Part shown: positions 59,701 through 64,000 of the stretch, piece after piece
How positions within the stretch are numbered: the stretch's first letter is position 1
Layout: every line of letters begins with the position of its first letter
DNA from: Liolophura sinensis
Lineage: Eukaryota; Mollusca; Polyplacophora; Chitonida; Chitonidae
Reading direction: 5' to 3'
Assembly (NCBI RefSeq): GCF_032854445.1
Contig: NC_088300.1
Coordinates: 64,456,984-64,520,983, forward strand
DNA length: 64,000 nt
Program-made: the position numbers and the translations under genes
Notes under the pieces: generated by a model
What the model was told of the DNA's origin: nothing
The model's input: the letters and a program-made list of their open reading frames with translations, nothing else
The model's database searches: none

Positions 59701-62700
59701 AGAATCAAGCTACTGACAGTTTGCTTAATTATTTTCTATAATAGAAGAGCTTAACCGGGGATATTTTATTCATATGATGGCCATCATGTATATGGCTGAA
59801 TAAAACCATGACCACAGGGACACCAGGTAGAACAACAAACAATCCAAGTAGAGATCAGAGGAAACCCTGGGGGAAAAAACTAGGAACAGACCCAGAGGAA
59901 ACCAACCAGAACCAAGAGAAAACAAGGTAGAGCCCCAGAGGAAATTTGGCAGAATCCCAGGGAATACCAGACAGAACCCAGAGGAAATCTGGCATAATCC
60001 AAAGGAAACTAAAACAGAACCCAGAGGAAATGATGTGGAGTCCAGAGGAAACCAGGTAGAGCCCAAAGAATACCAGGCAGAACCCAAATGAAACCAGACA
60101 GAGCCCACAGGAAACTAAGGATGTCGGGCAGAACCCAGAGGATGTCAGGCAGAACCCAAACGAAAACCAGGCGAATCCTTGAGGAAACCAGTTAGAGCTC
60201 AAAGGAAACCATGCCACTCATCCATCAAGTAACAGAAGAAAAAAAAAAAGAGACTGACCTATGCCTGATGTAAAGCAAGAATGAGCTGGATGCTCTATGC
60301 TTATTCCTCATACTTTGTTAACATACGGTAACAATTTAAACAAACACTTACCTGTACTTCGCAGCATTTTCGCAACCTTCGTTGTTATCCTACAAAAGAA
60401 GAAGAAAAAGTATGTCGCTGAGAACATCAAAATACACGACACAACGCGGCGATAATCCATGATAATCCAGATTACAAATATCAAGCATCCACTGCCTACA
60501 AAGGTGAGAAAAGCACAAACTGCTTATAACCATTCCCCATTCACCTGAGGTATAAGAAGGCCCTCGCTGGTATGTTTGTCAGGTACCTGGTGAACGGTGG
60601 TGGTTTACTTTTCTGCCTATAAACCTAACTGACCTATATAACCAAAAATTATTGAGCTGGCGTTAAATGCCAATCTAATAAATAAATTAATCAAGATTAT
60701 TGTCATCTTGTAAACTAGAAAGACTGCAAAAGTATAACATGTACATGTACGTGGTGAAAATGTCAAACTTTAAAAGTTCTTAAATACAGCTAAACTGAAT
60801 TTCTTGTCACCAACCCTTTCACAGAGTGTTTACAGAGTTGTACCCCCTTTAGTCTGACCACTGACAGCATTCACAACATGGTCATAATAACAGTAAAAAA
60901 AATCAGAACAGGATTTTCAAACACTCACCCTGTGCCCAGAGAATGTCCCCACAGAAATAGGGGAGATGACCCTTTCCTCTTCTCAATCCAACGATAGACA
61001 AACAAGGCGTCTTCACACACGCCATTTTCTGTTGGAGAGCCAGAGGAGTCCCCATAGCCTGGTGACAAAAATAGGCACCAAAATTACAAAAAAAGATTAA
61101 AACAGATATGAGGTTATACCAAGAGAAAAGGAACAAGAATATAGGGCTATATATATATAGACAAGGATGGAAACACAGCAAAGTGGTAGTATTAATAAAT
61201 ATAAATCTGTCTGATATATCTGGCTTAACCAAATTTTCAACAATAGCATAAAACAGCAATGTCGAATTATTCTTTTCCAATCTTGGTAAAAACGCAAACC
61301 AGGCTAGATGTAAACACTAAAATACACTTCAAAATTTGGACACAAAATACACTTCAAAAAATCACATTTTTTAATGAACATGATAACCAATCTCACCTCT
61401 GTAGTCAACAGCAACAACATGAAAGTCCAGACTAGTCAGTAGCTTGTACAACTGAACTCTGTGCCAGCCAGCTCTAAAGGGAGATAACACATCAATACAG
61501 GGTTAATGGTGGACAAATAAGATATTGGTAAGGGAAAGTTACTTATAAGTGTGTGGTGAACACAGTCTGTCTAATCACTGACTGCTGGGGAATATTTTAA
61601 ATTTCATATCATTTCCCTTCAAAACACAATGTTCACCTATATCAGACTACAAAGCTAAAATACTGAAGTACAAACTTATAGAAAGTTTCCCATGAGCATG
61701 TTCATACTTACTGAATGTGAATCATTGAATGATTAGTGTCCAGACTTAACTACTGGTCTTAATTATAAAGATTATAACCTGTTTAAACAGTACGTTACCA
61801 ACAGGGTTTCTGACAAATGTAACAATGACTTAAATCCACTAAAAACAATAGATTTGGGAATGTAATAATGACTTAAATCCACCTAACACAATAGATTTAC
61901 TGTTAAAGCCGATCTCCAGCCAGTCGCCCTGTACGGCTCAGTGGGTGGCATCATAGATGGCCAATCCATGTTTAGGTGTCCTAAATGACCTGGCAATTCA
62001 TTTAACAATGATTTCATTTTCTATGAATTCTAACTACACAGTTCGTTGTCATATGACTGAAAAATTGTTAAGCATGACGTTAAACCCCAAGCACTCACTC
62101 TAGCTACAAAGAAGCAAATACACTGCCACATCAATTTGAACCCATAGTGGACGACTTTGAAGTTCCGATTTATGGCACTAACATCTCTGGCCAGACTTTA
62201 GATTCTGAGTTTTCTGATACTGACTTTGACCTTTGTCCAGACATTTACAACTGCCCTAGCAGTACGGGCTGGTAAGCTATAGATTTATCCTGTGCCACAC
62301 TATACATGTTGTGTGTCTATCTTAATATTTAATATTTATTTACTATTCTTTCCCTCTGTCCACTTCATAATATATATCATTCTATTCCCCCGAGGGATTC
62401 TAAATTCATACCTATATGCAATGACAAGTACCTTCACATGTTACTGTCGGCATTCCTAAAAGCCTATGCCTTTACGGGCCTATAGCTGTGGACAGTATAA
62501 ATAAATGCTTATGTATGATATGGACACCGGGTTAGTGTACAGACATTTACTATCTTTCAGCTTTCAGTTCAGTTAATAGTATTTTATAACTATCGTGTGC
62601 AGATGCCGTTGTGGAAATTCAACTCTATTCCTCTCGTTGATTTCAGCTGTAAAGTGGCTAGAGCACAACACCGTTGTGTGTAGTAGGTACATAATCGTTC

Positions 62701-63234
62701 TATCTTTGCAGTAAATCCATGCCTTCCCAAGGGCCAAACCATCTGGAAACAAAAACACTCCAGGGTCCTTCGTGAACCTATCTTTACAACCATATGCAGA
62801 ACAGCAACCCATTTAGTGGATAAATTTGATATGGCTGTTGTCACTTTTTTCAACCCTGGTCTAAATGGCGAAGCTCTCACAGCTCGTAAAGTTTAGAATT
62901 GTATGACGTAATTCGACGAAGACTGACGAGTGTTGGTGGAAAAAAAGTATAAAACCAGCTTCATTATGTAGTGATTTTAAGTGCAATTTCACTCGGATTA
63001 ATGTAACCTTTTTCAATATTTTTTTCCACTTAATTTAACAATGTTAATAGGGGTAGCTAATTATGAATAACTAAGAAATGTGGACACTAATCCTAATAAT
63101 ACAAAAGAAATTACCTTGTTCCCGTGTTTCCATGAAGATATAAAAATATAGGTTTTCCACTCGATAACGAGTTTTCAAATGTGCTGTTATCAATTATGTC
63201 ACTGTTTGTGGTGATACTGCTTGGCAATACTTGC
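53726..63234 (-). CDS. ABHD12: ABHD12-like serine hydrolase (monoacyl/lysophosphatidylserine lipase), 3' nine exons with frame breaks
   Basis: Nine exons, named A to I from right to left, cover the alpha/beta-hydrolase domain: FLYLHGNTGTR, HRVQLYKLLTSLDFHVV, VDYRGYGDS, the nucleophile elbow GHSLGTG (Ser), LESPFNNIQ, LLILHAHDDRIVP (catalytic Asp) and GYGHKHIFKAPELPDIIR (catalytic His). Order and spacing follow human ABHD12, an ER-membrane lipase that hydrolyses lysophosphatidylserine with its active site facing the lumen. The N-terminal part with the transmembrane segment is not seen and should lie beyond 64000. Human-like alignment can be followed throughout only if the reading frame changes in exon E (one extra base near 59511-59513), exon F (one missing base near 58839-58841) and exon H (one extra base near 56849-56853, plus a phase mismatch at its acceptor). 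Splice sites and catalytic residues are all intact, which favours small assembly errors over old decay, but a recently damaged copy is not excluded. Confidence 0.88.
55790..56480. repeat. Tandem repeat, 52 bp unit, interrupted by a SINE
   Basis: AACAGTTTTGACTCTGGGAA, AGCCAATGCACTGACAATAA and ATACAT form a unit repeated almost exactly around 55877-55980. Diverged copies (AACAGTTTTGACTTTAGTAA, AGCCTTTGAATGTGACAGAA) continue on both sides of the SINE at 56025-56272. It lies in the last ABHD12-like intron. Confidence 0.85.
56025..56272 (-). mobile_element. SINE family A, near full length, inside the 52 bp array
   Basis: TATTTATTTGATTGGTGTTT at the left, GATGGCGGCCAGCATTATGG, GAAGCCAACATGAGCTGGAC and the tRNA-like end CCAACTGAGCCACGGAGGCC at the right. 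No clear target-site duplication was found. The array resumes directly afterwards, so the insertion postdates array formation. Confidence 0.9.
56773..56901 (-). CDS. ABHD12: ABHD12-like exon H (catalytic His), frame inconsistent
   Basis: Acceptor TTTTGCAG, donor CAG|GTTAGT. The first third aligns to ABHD12 in one frame (LYDAAKSRSF), while the rest aligns in another (ESLTFVEFKHHHGYGHKHIF, then KAPELPDII). Exon G leaves one base, but the LYDAAK frame needs phase 0. A single continuous frame across the exon does exist (YMMQPKAGRSTEIES...) and could be reached from a weaker donor (AA|GTAC) in exon G. It loses the LYDAAK similarity, so I prefer an indel. Confidence 0.8.
56902..58291 (-). other. 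ABHD12-like intron between exons G and H
   Basis: About 1.4 kb of AT-rich sequence with no recognised repeats. Short frames at 57126-57969 on both strands are not supported. Confidence 0.6.
58292..58371 (-). CDS. ABHD12: ABHD12-like exon G (catalytic Asp)
   Basis: Acceptor TGTTTTCAG, donor GAGA|GTAAGT. In frame after AA from exon F it encodes IADVTSPLLILHAHDDRIVP followed by IELGEE. The DD pair matches the position of the charge-relay Asp in ABHD12. Confidence 0.92.
58795..58876 (-). CDS. ABHD12: ABHD12-like exon F, one-base deletion suspected
   Basis: Acceptor TTTACAG, donor AAAA|GTAAGA. The first part reads PYKYLPGFSSIFL, equivalent to the human IYRYFPGF region. The second part reads DTIRDHDIHFASDE in the next frame, equivalent to the human segment ending IKFANDE. 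The two halves align without gaps if one base is missing at about 58839-58841. As written, the exon is not in one frame. Confidence 0.85.
59451..59531 (-). CDS. ABHD12: ABHD12-like exon E, one-base insertion suspected
   Basis: Acceptor TTTTTTCAG, donor GCA|GTAAGT. In phase with exon D it reads DDVPVGV and then hits a stop. One base fewer in the TTT run (59511-59513 on the + strand, AAA) restores VLESPFNNIQDAATSHPFAA, aligned without gaps to the human LESPFTNI...SHPF segment. No other acceptor gives the needed phase. Confidence 0.87.
59757..60295 (-). mobile_element. SINE family A copy expanded internally into a minisatellite
   Basis: The left flank 59757-59812 (GGATATTTTATTCATATGAT, GGCCATCATGTATATGGC) corresponds to the family A segment before its GGAAACCGGGCAGAGCC part. 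The right flank 60206-60295 (GAAACCATGCCACTCATCC, AAGCAAGAATGAGCTGGATG) corresponds to the segment after it. Between them lies a tandem array of the intervening GGAAACC/GGCAGAACCC segment. The copy lies in the ABHD12-like intron between exons D and E. Confidence 0.65.
59840..60225. repeat. Minisatellite, about 21 bp unit (CCCAGAGGAAACCAGGCAGAA)
   Basis: About 18 diverged units. The unit length is a multiple of three and lacks stops on the minus strand, so two overlapping minus-strand frames of 112 and 120 codons span it. These are by-products of the repetition. Confidence 0.93.
60352..60389 (-). CDS. ABHD12: ABHD12-like exon D
   Basis: A 38 nt exon with acceptor TTTTGTAG and donor ACAG|GTAAGT, completing the Gly codon of the GHSLGTG elbow and encoding ITTKVAKMLRST. 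It leaves one base. Confidence 0.88.
60929..61058 (-). CDS. ABHD12: ABHD12-like exon C (nucleophile Ser)
   Basis: Acceptor TGTCACCAG, donor CAGG|GTGAGT. It encodes YGDSSGSPTENGVCEDALF, VYRWIEKRKGSSPLFLW and the nucleophile elbow GHSLGTG. It enters in phase 1 and leaves GG. Confidence 0.93.
61397..61473 (-). CDS. ABHD12: ABHD12-like exon B
   Basis: Acceptor CCCTTTAG, donor AGAG|GTGAGA. It encodes AGWHRVQLYKLLTSLDFHVV and AVDYR, matching the human HRVELYKVLSSLGYHVV region. Confidence 0.93.
61915..62100 (+). mobile_element. SINE family B fragment
   Basis: It ends in GTCATATGACTGAAAAATTG, TTAAGCATGACGTTAAACCC and AAGCACTCACTC, the family B 3' part. The left boundary is uncertain. Confidence 0.6.
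62102..62272 (+). pseudogene. Short coding-like remnant with a PHQFEP motif
   Basis: A 57-codon open stretch after a CTCTAG acceptor-like site reads SYKEANTLPHQFEPIVDD, later EFSDTDFDLCPDIYNC and ends STGW before TAA. An FEP motif of this kind introduces the C-terminal cysteine-rich domain of many lophotrochozoan P2X7-C-terminus-like proteins, several of them in repetitive multi-copy families. The cysteine-rich part is missing here. It may be an exon relic. The assignment is tentative. Confidence 0.25.
62573..62812 (-). CDS. THAP-type zinc-finger reading frame, 79 residues
   Basis: It starts at an ATG directly preceded by an in-frame stop. MGCCSAYGCKDRFTKDPG is followed by VFLFPDG, an invariant-looking Trp in KAWIYCKD and then VLCSSHFTAE: the C2CH pattern (C-x4-C, then C-x2-H), FP and Trp of a THAP domain in the right order. 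THAP domains bind DNA through this zinc fold and occur in cell-cycle regulators and in P-element-type transposases. The region after the His (RVEFPQRHLHTI) lacks a clear AVPTIF-like box, and the frame ends soon after. It may be an isolated first exon, a small gene or a transposon remnant. It lies in the ABHD12-like intron between exons A and B, on the same strand. Confidence 0.6.
   Translation of the reverse strand: MGCCSAYGCKDRFTKDPGVFLFPDGLALGKAWIYCKDRTIMYLLHTTVLCSSHFTAEINERNRVEFPQRHLHTIVIKYY
63115..63234 (-). CDS. ABHD12: ABHD12-like exon A (most 5' exon in the window)
   Basis: Acceptor CATTCCAG, donor ACAAG|GTAATT. It encodes QVLPSSITTNSDIIDNS, then FENSLSSGKP and IFLYLHGNTGTR, matching the human segment from GVWHTVP to LHGNAGTR. 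The first base completes a codon from an upstream exon outside the window, where human ABHD12 has Trp. Confidence 0.92.
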
Positions 63235-64000
63235 CTGGAATGACAGAAAACATTTACAAATCCTTATCAAAAAAAAATCAAATCTTTATCAAAATAAATA
63301 TTGTCATTATCATAGTTCACACATTTAACTCCTACTTGGTTCCATTTCACAAAACAGTTCTCTGTTTTTCCGGACAACCACCACTGAATTCACATCATGT
63401 ATGTTATTCTGAATTAAATGTCAGGGCCCACTAGCATTAGGAACACCTATCACTAGGTGCACATAACTAGCATGGCAATCTGCACTCTACGCATTAGGTT
63501 CCCATTGCCTATACTTCCTCGTATCATTAAATGATCTTGGTGCTTGTGGAGCCATTCAAGAATTTTTTGACCAGAATGTCCAATGTACTCACCACACCCC
63601 TAATGTTTCCTCCTTGTGTCTTAAATGCATATTCCTGGCTCCTTCCAAACCAAATTCACTTGGATTACTCAAGTTAGCCAAGGGAGGCCATCTGACTAGA
63701 AAAAAATGTATTTATTATTAGGACCTGAATTATCAGTTATCTGCAAAATAGTGCAAATAAACATTTATGGGACTCCCAACTGCAACATCACAGTTCAAAA
63801 GATAAAGTTTGGCCGTTATATAAGGGGCATCATTTCACAGAGGCATTGCAACTATGTACATATGCACTGCAGGTTGGTTTGGTTGCATGTCACCCTAAAT
63901 GATCTAAAAATTCGACCACAAATGAGCATTTTTGGAGTCATTATATATTACTCTTGCTGATAAAAATTACAGGTCCAAACACCTCTCAAAGTACCTTTCT
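63235..64000 (-). other. Intronic sequence upstream of ABHD12-like exon A
   Basis: No further exon with similarity to the ABHD12 N-terminal half was found before the window edge, and no repeat is recognised. Confidence 0.45.

Noticed and set aside
59770-60217. Two overlapping minus-strand frames of 112 and 120 codons rich in Ser, Gly, Phe and Leu
   Set aside because: They are translations of a 21 bp minisatellite inside an ABHD12-like intron. The unit is divisible by three, which keeps frames open.

Overview
This window is eukaryotic and most likely molluscan (or another lophotrochozoan) genomic DNA. Coding exons are short and bounded by GT-AG introns of up to about 6.6 kb. Most of the sequence is AT-rich, non-coding and full of minisatellites, MITE-like elements and tRNA-headed SINEs of a type I associate with mollusc genomes. 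The lineage assignment is inference. There are no bacterial operons, CRISPR arrays, phage or plasmid features.

Layout. Positions 1 to about 35 kb form a gene-poor, repeat-rich stretch. It holds an element flanked by inverted GGACAAAA-rich arrays (642-2351), one unidentified exon-like segment near 3.3 kb, an unidentified open frame near 7.6 kb, several tandem arrays (15.0-16.3, 17.7-18.3, 26.2-27.5 and 28.3-29.0 kb) and dispersed SINEs and MITEs. From 35.4 to 49.4 kb on the minus strand lies a complete three-exon Rho-family GTPase gene of the RhoU/RhoV (Wrch/Chp) type, encoding 269 residues. About 4.3 kb upstream of its start codon, on the same strand, is the 3' end of an ABHD12-like serine hydrolase gene (53.7-63.2 kb, nine recognised exons); its 5' exons lie beyond the right edge. 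A THAP zinc-finger reading frame sits inside one ABHD12 intron.

The two main genes are a membrane-signalling GTPase and a predicted lysophospholipid lipase. They are simply neighbours in tandem, and nothing indicates that they work together. The RhoU-like gene is intact. The ABHD12-like gene keeps its splice sites and all three catalytic residues, but its conserved protein alignment jumps reading frame in exons E, F and H. That means either uncorrected small indels in the assembly or a recently damaged copy.

I found no clearly novel biological system. The observations most worth following are the ABHD12 frame breaks, a minisatellite that appears to have expanded from the interior of a SINE copy (59.76-60.30 kb), a set of SINE insertions truncated to different degrees yet with intact target-site duplications, the inverted-array element near the left edge, and the altered lipidation tail of the RhoU-like protein.
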